The notes under the pieces are model-generated. The model was not told the origin of the DNA, searched no databases, and saw only the letters and a program-made list of their open reading frames with translations. Positions 44,700-53,154 of a stretch of DNA of 64,000 nucleotides are shown in pieces; position 1 is the stretch's first letter; each line of letters begins with the position of its first letter. A program made the translations under genes and the position numbers. The DNA comes from VBAS01 sp963773465 (GTDB taxonomy: Bacteria > Bacteroidota > Bacteroidia > Chitinophagales > Chitinophagaceae): assembly GCA_963773465.1 (NCBI GenBank), contig CAVZBF010000001.1, positions 496,001 to 560,000 on the forward strand, given 5' to 3'.

Positions 44700-47069
44700 A
44701 TGCTTGGAAATTATTTTAAACTTGCTTTTAGAAACCTGTGGAAGAATAAAGTCTATAGCTTTCTGAATGTATTTGGACTTGCCGTTGGCATCGCATGTGC
44801 CGCGCTTATTTTTTTATGGGTCGAAGATGAGTGGAGCTATAATCATAACCATACCAAAAAAGATCAGTTGTACCAGGTGCTGGAAAACCAGCCGTTCGAA
44901 GGCAAAACATATACGTTTAGCGCCACTCCGGGTTTATTGGCTGAAGCAATGAAGAATGAATTCCCCGGTATTAAAAATACATGTCGCCTTACGTGGGATA
45001 ACTACACGTTGTTTAACCTGGGTGAAAAATCCATTTATGAAAGGGGAAACTATGCTGATTCATCCATCTTTAGCATGCTTACTCTCCCATTTGTGCAGGG
45101 AAATAAAGAAGCAGTTTTTAAGCAGCTTCATTCGTTGGCCATTTCAGAAAAAATGGCAAGAAAATTTTTTGGCGATCAAAAAGATATTATTGGTAAAACA
45201 CTCAAAGTTGATAGTAAAGAAGAATATGTAATAGGCGGAGTATTTAAAGACCTGCCTCCGAATTCCTCTATAAAGTTTGATTGGTTGTCTCCTTTCAAGA
45301 TCTACCAGGATCAAAACAGCTGGCTGAATGACTGGAACAGTAATGGAGTGCAAACTTTTGTAGAAGTTGAACAAAACGCTGATGTCGCTTCACTCAACAA
45401 AAAGTTATATGGGTATTTAAAAACAAAAGACACTGCAGTATCCGCATTGCCATTTCTTTTTAGCATGAATGACTGGAGACTGCACAGCAAATTTGAAGAA
45501 GGCAAGCAGGCAGGTGGCAGAATTCAATATGTCCGGATGTTCGGGATCATTGCCTGGATCATATTATTTATTGCCTGTATCAACTTCATGAATCTTGCGA
45601 CAGCACGTTCTGAAAAAAGAGCAAGAGAAGTAGGAGTAAGAAAAGTTTTAGGTGCCAATAAAAAAATTCTTGTTGCACAATTTATTGGTGAGGCAATGAT
45701 AATGGCTTTTCTATCATTACTGGTCGCTGTAGCTATTATTTATTTTGTATTGCCTTCGTTCAATACATTGGTAGAAAAGAAACTTATCGTTGGCTTCGAT
45801 AACCCGGTGCATATTATTTCACTCCTGCTCATTGGCGTTATTTGTGGTTTGGTAGCCGGTAGTTATCCCTCATTATATTTATCGGCATTCAACCCGGTAT
45901 GGGTTTTTAAAGGCATTAACTTAAAAGGCAGTGGCGCTGCATACATAAGAAAAGGATTAGTAGTACTTCAATTTACCATCTCAATTGTACTGATCATAAG
46001 TACGATCATAGTGTATAACCAGATACAGCATATTAAGAACAGGGATCTTGGTTATAATAAGGAAAATGTGATCCAGACGGGGGTACGGGGAGAAATGAAA
46101 AACAATTTTGGAGTTATCAAAAACCAACTGCTTTCTTCCGGGTATGTTGAAAATGCTGCGCTTTCAAATCTGAACCAACTCTACATGGGCAGTTCTACCG
46201 GATCCTTTAGCTGGGATGGCAAGGATCCTTCAAAAGATGTGCTGGTAACGACAGACATAATAACGCCGGGTTATATCAATACTATGGGAATTGAATTAAT
46301 AAAAGGACGGGATTTCTATACTGACGCAAAATCTGATAGCCTTAGCTTAATAGTTAATGAAACTTTTGCAAAAATAATTTCAAAGGACACAAAAAGAAAA
46401 GAAGTAACAGGTACTATCCTGAGACGTGACTCAACCAACTATACAGTCATCGGCATGGTGAAGGATTTTGTTTTTGATGATATGTATGGCCAAAGTGACC
46501 CGCTGATCCTCCAATCTTACCCTGAAGATTTTGGTTATATGTATGTGAAATTGAAAAAACAGGCCAATGTAGAAAAAGCAATTGCAAAAATTGAGTCTAT
46601 TGTAAAAAGCAATAATCCCGGCTATCCTTTCAACTACATTTTTGTGGATGATGAATTTGACCTGCAATTCAAAAGTGAAATGCTGATCGGAAAGCTGTCA
46701 AGAATATTTGCGTTGCTTGCTATCGTTATTACGTGTCTTGGTTTATTTGGATTAGCTGCCTATACCGCTGAGAGAAGAACAAAAGAAATAGGGATACGTA
46801 AAGTATTAGGAGCATCTATTCCTGGTATCACGGGTCTTCTTTCCAAAGAATTTTTGAAACTGGTTATCATATCATCTGTCATTTCATTTCCATTGGCGTG
46901 GTGGTTTATGCATAACTGGCTGCAGAACTATGCTTATCGCACCCAAATAAGCTGGTGGATATTTATCATAGCAGCAGCATTGGCATTATTCGTAGCGTTA
47001 TTTACGATCAGCTTCCAGGCAATTAAGGCGGCGTTGGCAAACCCTGTTAAGTCATTAAGAACTGAATAA
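44700..47069 (+). CDS. MacB/FtsX-type ABC permease 4 of 11
   Basis: A 789-residue paralogue starting MLGNYFKLAFRNLWKNK, TM1 SFLNVFGLAVGIACAALIFLWV. Coupling segments are REVGVRKVLGANKKILVAQFIGEA and KEIGIRKVLGASIPGITGLL. Same subgroup as permease 2, by the ENQ..EG and TPGLLAE segments and the NMATARS-type helix. Ends ANPVKSLRTE. Only 26 bp after permease 3, the tightest long-spacer junction, so translation may be coupled. The DUF4097-like gene follows 24 bp later. Confidence 0.9.
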   Translation: MLGNYFKLAFRNLWKNKVYSFLNVFGLAVGIACAALIFLWVEDEWSYNHNHTKKDQLYQVLENQPFEGKTYTFSATPGLLAEAMKNEFPGIKNTCRLTWDNYTLFNLGEKSIYERGNYADSSIFSMLTLPFVQGNKEAVFKQLHSLAISEKMARKFFGDQKDIIGKTLKVDSKEEYVIGGVFKDLPPNSSIKFDWLSPFKIYQDQNSWLNDWNSNGVQTFVEVEQNADVASLNKKLYGYLKTKDTAVSALPFLFSMNDWRLHSKFEEGKQAGGRIQYVRMFGIIAWIILFIACINFMNLATARSEKRAREVGVRKVLGANKKILVAQFIGEAMIMAFLSLLVAVAIIYFVLPSFNTLVEKKLIVGFDNPVHIISLLLIGVICGLVAGSYPSLYLSAFNPVWVFKGINLKGSGAAYIRKGLVVLQFTISIVLIISTIIVYNQIQHIKNRDLGYNKENVIQTGVRGEMKNNFGVIKNQLLSSGYVENAALSNLNQLYMGSSTGSFSWDGKDPSKDVLVTTDIITPGYINTMGIELIKGRDFYTDAKSDSLSLIVNETFAKIISKDTKRKEVTGTILRRDSTNYTVIGMVKDFVFDDMYGQSDPLILQSYPEDFGYMYVKLKKQANVEKAIAKIESIVKSNNPGYPFNYIFVDDEFDLQFKSEMLIGKLSRIFALLAIVITCLGLFGLAAYTAERRTKEIGIRKVLGASIPGITGLLSKEFLKLVIISSVISFPLAWWFMHNWLQNYAYRTQISWWIFIIAAALALFVALFTISFQAIKAALANPVKSLRTE

Positions 47070-47093
47070 TTTTTAAACTATAAAAAACAAAAT

Positions 47094-48134
47094 ATGAAAA
47101 AGTACTTGTTAATATTATTGATAGCTTGTTTTTATCAATTGTCTTTTGCGCAGGATAAAAATGATGTTCCATTTCAAACAAAGTCATTTGCCAATGAATC
47201 TATCAAAAACATAGAGTCTGAAACATCCGGTGGCAGTATTACGGTAATAGCGGCTTCAGCCGGCGAAACAAAAGTGGAAGTATTTATTTGGCCATCGAAT
47301 CGTAACAGGAATTCAAATTTGTCAAAAGAAGAAATTCAAAAAAAACTGAATGAGGATTATGACTTAACGGTATCGGTCAGTAATAATAAACTTTCAACAA
47401 TTGCAAAGCCGAAGCGGAGGAATATGAATTGGCAGGATGCATTATCCATCTCTTTTAGAATTTATGTACCCGCAAATGTTTCTACCGATCTGAACACAAG
47501 CGGAGGCAGCATTCACCTTACAGGTTTAAAAGGCACACAAAGATTTGCCACCAGTGGCGGAAGCCTGCATGTAGACAATGTAAATGGCGATATAAAGGGG
47601 CAAACATCCGGTGGAAGTATCCATGTAGATAACAGTCATCAGAATATTGATCTTTCCACAAGCGGTGGCAGCATTGAGGCAAATAATTGTACAGGTAAGA
47701 TCAGGCTTTCTACTTCAGGTGGATCGGTCCATCTCGATAACCTCGATGGTACTATCGATGCTTCAACAAGTGGTGGCAGTGTAAAGGGGCAGATGGTGAA
47801 AGGAGAACTTTATGCTCACACTTCCGGCGGCAATGTCGATTTGCAAAAACTATCATGCAGTCTTGAAGCGTCAACCAGCGGCGGCAGTATCGATGTGCAA
47901 ATAACTGAGCTTGGCAAGTTTGTTAAAATAAGTAATTCGGCCGGCAGTATTGATGTAGAGCTTCCTAATAAAGGTATGGATCTGAGAGTAAGCGGGTCAA
48001 AGGTCAAAAGCGGTAACCTTAGCAATTTCAGTGGCTCTGTGGAAGATGATGAAATAGAGGGTAAACTCAATGGTGGCGGAATTCCGGTTACAATCAGGGC
48101 AGGCAGTGGAAGAGTCAATCTTGTAATAAGATAA
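47094..48134 (+). CDS. DUF4097-like beta-helix protein inside the permease array
   Basis: A 346-residue secreted protein. It has a signal peptide MKKYLLILLIACFYQLSFAQ, then about nine repeats of a TSGGSI..(D/N)N pattern at roughly 20-22-residue spacing (SETSGGSITV, NTSGGSIHL, ATSGGSLHVDN, QTSGGSIHVDN, STSGGSIEANN and onward), as in DUF4097/DUF4098-type putative adhesins with a right-handed beta-helix. A hydrophobic ladder of alternating residues fits. It ends RAGSGRVNLVIR. It lacks membrane segments and a C-terminal sorting domain. Encoded in the same direction 24 bp after permease 4 and 41 bp before permease 5, so it is probably part of the operon, but neither junction has the AT palindrome. 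Confidence 0.8.
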   Translation: MKKYLLILLIACFYQLSFAQDKNDVPFQTKSFANESIKNIESETSGGSITVIAASAGETKVEVFIWPSNRNRNSNLSKEEIQKKLNEDYDLTVSVSNNKLSTIAKPKRRNMNWQDALSISFRIYVPANVSTDLNTSGGSIHLTGLKGTQRFATSGGSLHVDNVNGDIKGQTSGGSIHVDNSHQNIDLSTSGGSIEANNCTGKIRLSTSGGSVHLDNLDGTIDASTSGGSVKGQMVKGELYAHTSGGNVDLQKLSCSLEASTSGGSIDVQITELGKFVKISNSAGSIDVELPNKGMDLRVSGSKVKSGNLSNFSGSVEDDEIEGKLNGGGIPVTIRAGSGRVNLVIR

Positions 48135-48175
48135 TTTATGCGTTAAAAATTATATGACCATTAAAATGAAATCAT

Positions 48176-50626
48176 ATGATTAAGAATTATATCAAAGTGG
48201 CCTGGAGAAATATGATGAAGAATAAAACTTTTTCTTTCATCAATATTTTTGGCTTATCCATCGGTCTTACCTGTTGCATGCTTATTTCAATGTATCTCTA
48301 TTATGAATTAAGCTATGACAGTCAGCATACAAATGGAAGCCGTGTTTATCAACTGGGAACAACCTTTGTGAAGGAAGGAAAGGAAGACAGAACGGCAAAC
48401 ACTCCTGCGCCGATGGCGAGAACGATGCAAATGGTTTTCCCCGAGATCGAAAAATCAACTCGATTATTAAGAACATTTTCAGAAGACAAAACACTGCTGC
48501 AATACACCGATAAGACTGGTGCAGTGAAATCGTTTAATGAAGCACACGGGTATCTTGCCGACTCAACATTTTTCCAGGTTCTTACTTATGATTTCATTGA
48601 AGGTAATCCCGAGACGGCGTTGATGGCACCAAATTCATTGGTGTTATCAGAAGAAGTAGCCAGGAAAATATTTGGAAAAGAATCTCCACTGAATAAAGCT
48701 GTTCGTGTAAGCAGTAATACCAATGGCGATTTTGATTTCAATGTAACCGGCGTATTTGCCGATCCGAAAGTTCCCGGTCATATCGATGCGAGATTTTTCA
48801 TGTCGATCAACGGGGGCGGTATTGCGCAATCGGCCAACCAGGCAACCAGTCTTGCTACGAACAATATGTATTATACTTATTTCTTATTGAAGAAAGGAGC
48901 GGATGCAAAACAATTAGAAGCAAAGTTCCCGGCATTTATTGACCAATATGCAGGTAAGGACCTGAAGGCAATGGGTTTTTATAAAAAACAATTTCTTACA
49001 CCAGTCAGGGATGTTCACCTGTATTCAAATACAACCAGTAACGTAACACCGAATGGAAGTGTTACTTATTTGTACATCATTGCATCCATTGCATTCTTTA
49101 CGTTGTTGATCGCCTGTATCAATTTCATGAATCTTTCTACCGCCCGTTCATCCAAACGTTCTGCTGAAGTAGGAGTACGAAAGGTATTGGGTGCCGAGAA
49201 AAATTCCCTGGTCAGGCAATTCATGGGCGAATCTATTTTGATGTCATTGATAGCTTTCGTATTTGCATTGGTGCTCGCAAAAGTCTTACTTCCCTTTTTC
49301 TCCACACTTGCACATAAGGAAATAGTGTTTTCATTTCAGCAGCATGGAGTTTTATTGGCGGGATTTTTTGTATTGGCGATTCTTACGGGTCTTATAGCTG
49401 GCAGCTATCCGGCTTTTTATCTTTCTTCTTTTAAACCGATAAAAGTTTTAAAAGGACGTATCACTAATTCATTGGCTGCTGTATCGCTGCGTAAAGCCCT
49501 CGTGGTTTTTCAATTTGTTATTTCAGTCGGATTGATCGTGGCTTCAGTTACCATCAACAATCAAATGAAGTACATGCAATCTAAAGATCTTGGATTTGAA
49601 AAAGATCAGCAGATCATTATTCCATTGCGGAGCGGCCCAAGCAAAGCTATTTATGCTGAATTAAAAGATGAGCTTAAAAAAAATCCACAAATTTTGAATG
49701 TCGGCGCTTCTTTGTATTACCCGGGCATCATCAATCCAAGTGATATGCCTCTGTATAAGGAAGGCGGTAATATGAATTCGGCAAAAAGAGTATTCATGAA
49801 TTGGGTTGATGAAGGCTTTTTGCAAACGCTTGGCATAAAGCCTGCATCCGGAAGGCTGTTTTCAAAAGATTTTCCTGCAGATACCAATTTCAGGGTGATA
49901 TTAAACCAGCAAGCAATAGAAGAGATTGGGTTCAAAGATGAAAAGGATGCGGCAGGAAAAGAAGTTTGGTTTGATTGGCAAGGTGAGAGCTATCGTTTGC
50001 CAATCGTCGGCGTTGTAAAGGATTTTCACTTTAAGGACCTGCATTCACCCATCGAGCCTTATGGTTTCCAACTGAACAACCGGTCCAATTTTAATTACAT
50101 GATCGCTCATGCAAAGACTGATGACCTCAAAGGTTTGCTTACTTCAATGGGAAATGTTTGGCGGCGCTTAAATCCTAACGAGCCATTTGAATATAATTTT
50201 CTCGATGAGGATTTTCAGAAAAATTATCAAGCCGATGCAAGACTTGCGTCTATCGTGAAGAATTTCACAGTCATTGCCATTCTGATTTCCTGCCTTGGGT
50301 TGTTTGGTCTTGCTGCATTCAGCGCCGAACAGCGTACAAAAGAGATCGGCGTAAGAAAAGTATTAGGAGCAAGTACCGGTAATGTTGTAGGCTTATTGTC
50401 AAAAGATTTCTTAAAGCTGGTATTAATTGCTGTCGTTATTGCATCGCCTATCACGTGGTTTGTAATGAACAAATGGCTGCAGGATTTTGCTTACAGAACA
50501 AACATCAGTTGGACAGTATTTGTGATCACGGCATTGCTTGCAGGAAGCATCGCTTTGCTTACTATCAGTTTTCAATCGATAAAAGCTGCATTAGCAAATC
50601 CGGTAAAGTCGTTGCGGACGGAGTAG
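48176..50626 (+). CDS. MacB/FtsX-type ABC permease 5 of 11
   Basis: An 816-residue paralogue starting MIKNYIKVAWRNMMKNK, TM1 SFINIFGLSIGLTCCMLISMYLYYELSYD. Coupling segments AEVGVRKVLGAEKNSLVRQFMGES and KEIGVRKVLGASTGNVVGLL. The first periplasmic domain has an insertion-rich middle (GNPETALMAPNSLVLSEE, INGGGIAQSANQATSLA). Ends ANPVKSLRTE. Follows the DUF4097-like gene by 41 bp with no palindrome, which may mark a later insertion of that gene or a different spacer origin. Confidence 0.9.
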   Translation: MIKNYIKVAWRNMMKNKTFSFINIFGLSIGLTCCMLISMYLYYELSYDSQHTNGSRVYQLGTTFVKEGKEDRTANTPAPMARTMQMVFPEIEKSTRLLRTFSEDKTLLQYTDKTGAVKSFNEAHGYLADSTFFQVLTYDFIEGNPETALMAPNSLVLSEEVARKIFGKESPLNKAVRVSSNTNGDFDFNVTGVFADPKVPGHIDARFFMSINGGGIAQSANQATSLATNNMYYTYFLLKKGADAKQLEAKFPAFIDQYAGKDLKAMGFYKKQFLTPVRDVHLYSNTTSNVTPNGSVTYLYIIASIAFFTLLIACINFMNLSTARSSKRSAEVGVRKVLGAEKNSLVRQFMGESILMSLIAFVFALVLAKVLLPFFSTLAHKEIVFSFQQHGVLLAGFFVLAILTGLIAGSYPAFYLSSFKPIKVLKGRITNSLAAVSLRKALVVFQFVISVGLIVASVTINNQMKYMQSKDLGFEKDQQIIIPLRSGPSKAIYAELKDELKKNPQILNVGASLYYPGIINPSDMPLYKEGGNMNSAKRVFMNWVDEGFLQTLGIKPASGRLFSKDFPADTNFRVILNQQAIEEIGFKDEKDAAGKEVWFDWQGESYRLPIVGVVKDFHFKDLHSPIEPYGFQLNNRSNFNYMIAHAKTDDLKGLLTSMGNVWRRLNPNEPFEYNFLDEDFQKNYQADARLASIVKNFTVIAILISCLGLFGLAAFSAEQRTKEIGVRKVLGASTGNVVGLLSKDFLKLVLIAVVIASPITWFVMNKWLQDFAYRTNISWTVFVITALLAGSIALLTISFQSIKAALANPVKSLRTE

Positions 50627-50634
50627 TAATAATT

Positions 50635-50658
50635 AATAATTATTAATTAATAATTATT
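50635..50658. repeat. AT-only spacer palindrome, copy 4
   Basis: Identical 24-nt perfect palindrome to copy 1, between permeases 5 and 6, with AAAACAAACATT before the start codon. Confidence 0.85.
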
Positions 50659-50670
50659 AAAACAAACATT

Positions 50671-53109
50671 ATGATCAAACATTATTTCAAAATCGCTTTG
50701 CGTAATCTCGGCCGGCAAAAGATCCTTTCGTTTATAAATATTTCCGGTTTATCGATCGGGCTTGCGTGTTTTTCGTTGTTTCTTTTGTATTCGGTAAATG
50801 AATTCAGCTTTGATCGTTTTCATAAGGATGCCGATAATATTTACCGTGTTTATCGATGGACAGAGGCAATGAACAATGAGGAAGCGGGCGGTGATGTATA
50901 CATGCCATCTCCATTGGGTCCTGCTATGAAAACAGATTTGCCTGAAGTGAAGGAGTATGTCCGTTTCCAGGAGGGTTGGGGTGAAAGTTTTATTAAAGCA
51001 GATGGTAAAGTGTTGCGTGCAGAAGTGGCATATGCCGATCCATCCGTGTTATCGGTGTTTACATTCCCATTGAAATACGGAACTCCGCACGGTGCGCTAA
51101 AAGAGTTGCAGAATGTTGTACTTACAAAAGCAAAAGCTAAGGAACTATTCGGACTTGACAATGTAGTTGGACGTAAGATCGAAATAAAGATCGGTGAAGA
51201 GTTTGTTCCATTTACTATTAGCGCAGTGGCAGAAGATATACCTGCAAACTCTTCCATTCGTTTTAGCATCCTTGGAAACTTTTTGTATTGGGAAACTACA
51301 CCACATGGTAAGAGAGGAGTCAATAACTGGCATCGTTCGGCATATATTACTTATGTGCAATTGAATAAAGGAAGTGGTTTAGCAAATGATGTTCAAAACC
51401 TTGCAGCATTTCGTCATAAATATTATCCCGATGAAGAAAAAGAATTAAAAGAGTCAGGATTTAAATGGGAAGGCAATAAACCTCCTGTCCGTTATGGTTT
51501 GCAGCCGTTAATGGCCGGGCATACCGATACAAAAATATTCGGCGGTTCCGTTGAACAAGTAAACCCAGGAACAATTTGGATATTATTAAGCATCGCAGCC
51601 GGAGTATTATTAATTGCCTGTATAAATTTTACCACACTGGCCATTGGCCGTTCTGCAAGAAGAGCAAAGGAAGTAGGTGTAAGAAAAGTAATTGGCAGTG
51701 AAAGAAAACATTTGATCATACAATTTTTGGCCGAAGCGATCTTACTTAGTGTATTATCATTATTGATCGGTTTGTTGCTGGTAAAATTGTTACTTCCTTA
51801 TTTCAATAAACTTTCCGGTCGCGAGCTGCACTTCTCTTTTTCATTATATCCTGAAATGAGCTGGATGCTTGCAGGTTTAACGTTACTTGTTGGATTACTT
51901 GCCGGCAGTTATCCTGCATTGATATTATCAGGCTTCAGGCCGATCGAAGTTTTGAAAAGTAAGATCCGGGTGAACGGTGCAAATCTTTTTACTAAATCTC
52001 TTGTAACGGTTCAGTTTGCTTTGTCGATCGGATTGATTATTTGTACGATGATCATTTTGCAGCAAACAAAATTCATGAGCAGCAAAAACCCCGGGTTCAA
52101 TAAAGAAAATATCATTGTAGTAGATGCGAGTGATACAAAGACAAAAGAAATATTTCCTTTATTCAAACAGGCACTTGCTTCAAGAACTGATATTATTGGT
52201 GTGGCCGGTGCCGAGCTTGGTCTTGGTGAAGGAACTGGCTGGAGCCGTTCGGGATTTGAATACAATGGTGCTCATAAAGATGTCATCGAATATTTTGTTG
52301 ATGACCAATACATCCCTTTGATGGGAATGAAAATGATCGCCGGAAGAAATTTCGATCCAAAGTTCACTGAAGACACGGTTACATCAGTAATTGTGAATGA
52401 AGCAATGGTGAGAGATTTTGGTTGGACAATTGACAATGCAGTCGGTCAGCAGATAAAAGGATATATGGAAACAAAAACACCGATAGTGATCGGTGTTGTT
52501 AAAGATTTTAATTACCGCCCGTTGAAAGAAAAAGTATTGCCCCAGATGTTTCACCAGTACGCAGATTACGCACCGTATAAATTTTTTGTTCGTGTAAAAC
52601 CCGGCAATCCTGCACCCGCATTAGGTGCTATGCAAAAAGCATGGACAAGTGTTGTGGCTGATCTTCCATTTAAGTATAGTTTCCTTGATGAAAGTCTTGA
52701 CAATTTTTATAAGTCAGAAAGGAAGTGGAGCAATATAATTGGATGGGCCGGTGGTATATCTGTTTTTTTAGCTTGTCTTGGTTTATTTGGATTAGCTGCA
52801 CTGGCTGCAATCAATCGTACAAAAGAAATTGGAATTCGTAAAGTGCTTGGCGCATCATTACCCGGTATTGTAAAATTATTATCAAAAGATTTTTTAAAGC
52901 TGGTAGTTGTTGCATTAGTGATAGCGGCGCCATTTGCCTGGTATTTTATGAATAAATGGCTGCAGGATTTTGCTTATCGCATTTCAATTGGCTGGTGGGT
53001 ATTCATTGCGGCAGGAGCAGTAGCGGTGATTGTTGCGTTTGTGACGATCGGTGTGCAGGCTGTTAAAGCAGGGATAGCGAACCCTGTGAAATCGTTGCGG
53101 ACTGAATAA
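50671..53109 (+). CDS. MacB/FtsX-type ABC permease 6 of 11
   Basis: An 812-residue paralogue starting MIKHYFKIALRNLGRQK. TM1 SFINISGLSIGLACFSLFLLYSV. The helix after the first periplasmic domain ends NFTTLAIGRSARR instead of the NFMNLSTARS seen in most others; the coupling segment is KEVGVRKVIGSERKHLIIQFLAEA. The last block has FGLAALAAINRTKEIGIRKVLGASLPGIVKLL, again lacking the usual AEQ before RTKE. Ends ANPVKSLRTE after GVQAVKAGI. Confidence 0.9.
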   Translation: MIKHYFKIALRNLGRQKILSFINISGLSIGLACFSLFLLYSVNEFSFDRFHKDADNIYRVYRWTEAMNNEEAGGDVYMPSPLGPAMKTDLPEVKEYVRFQEGWGESFIKADGKVLRAEVAYADPSVLSVFTFPLKYGTPHGALKELQNVVLTKAKAKELFGLDNVVGRKIEIKIGEEFVPFTISAVAEDIPANSSIRFSILGNFLYWETTPHGKRGVNNWHRSAYITYVQLNKGSGLANDVQNLAAFRHKYYPDEEKELKESGFKWEGNKPPVRYGLQPLMAGHTDTKIFGGSVEQVNPGTIWILLSIAAGVLLIACINFTTLAIGRSARRAKEVGVRKVIGSERKHLIIQFLAEAILLSVLSLLIGLLLVKLLLPYFNKLSGRELHFSFSLYPEMSWMLAGLTLLVGLLAGSYPALILSGFRPIEVLKSKIRVNGANLFTKSLVTVQFALSIGLIICTMIILQQTKFMSSKNPGFNKENIIVVDASDTKTKEIFPLFKQALASRTDIIGVAGAELGLGEGTGWSRSGFEYNGAHKDVIEYFVDDQYIPLMGMKMIAGRNFDPKFTEDTVTSVIVNEAMVRDFGWTIDNAVGQQIKGYMETKTPIVIGVVKDFNYRPLKEKVLPQMFHQYADYAPYKFFVRVKPGNPAPALGAMQKAWTSVVADLPFKYSFLDESLDNFYKSERKWSNIIGWAGGISVFLACLGLFGLAALAAINRTKEIGIRKVLGASLPGIVKLLSKDFLKLVVVALVIAAPFAWYFMNKWLQDFAYRISIGWWVFIAAGAVAVIVAFVTIGVQAVKAGIANPVKSLRTE

Positions 53110-53118
53110 ATAATAATT

Positions 53119-53142
53119 AATAATTATTAAATAATAATTATT
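53119..53142. repeat. AT-only spacer palindrome, copy 5
   Basis: Between permeases 6 and 7. One base differs from the perfect form, at the centre (AATAATTATTAA then ATAATAATTATT). Followed by AAAACAGATAAC and ATG. Confidence 0.8.
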
Positions 53143-53154
53143 AAAACAGATAAC

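Noticed and set aside
47094..48134. Internal DNA tandem repeats in the DUF4097-like gene
   Set aside because: The repetition is at the protein level (TSGGSI motif) and fits beta-helix architecture; the DNA repeats are too diverged to be a separate element.
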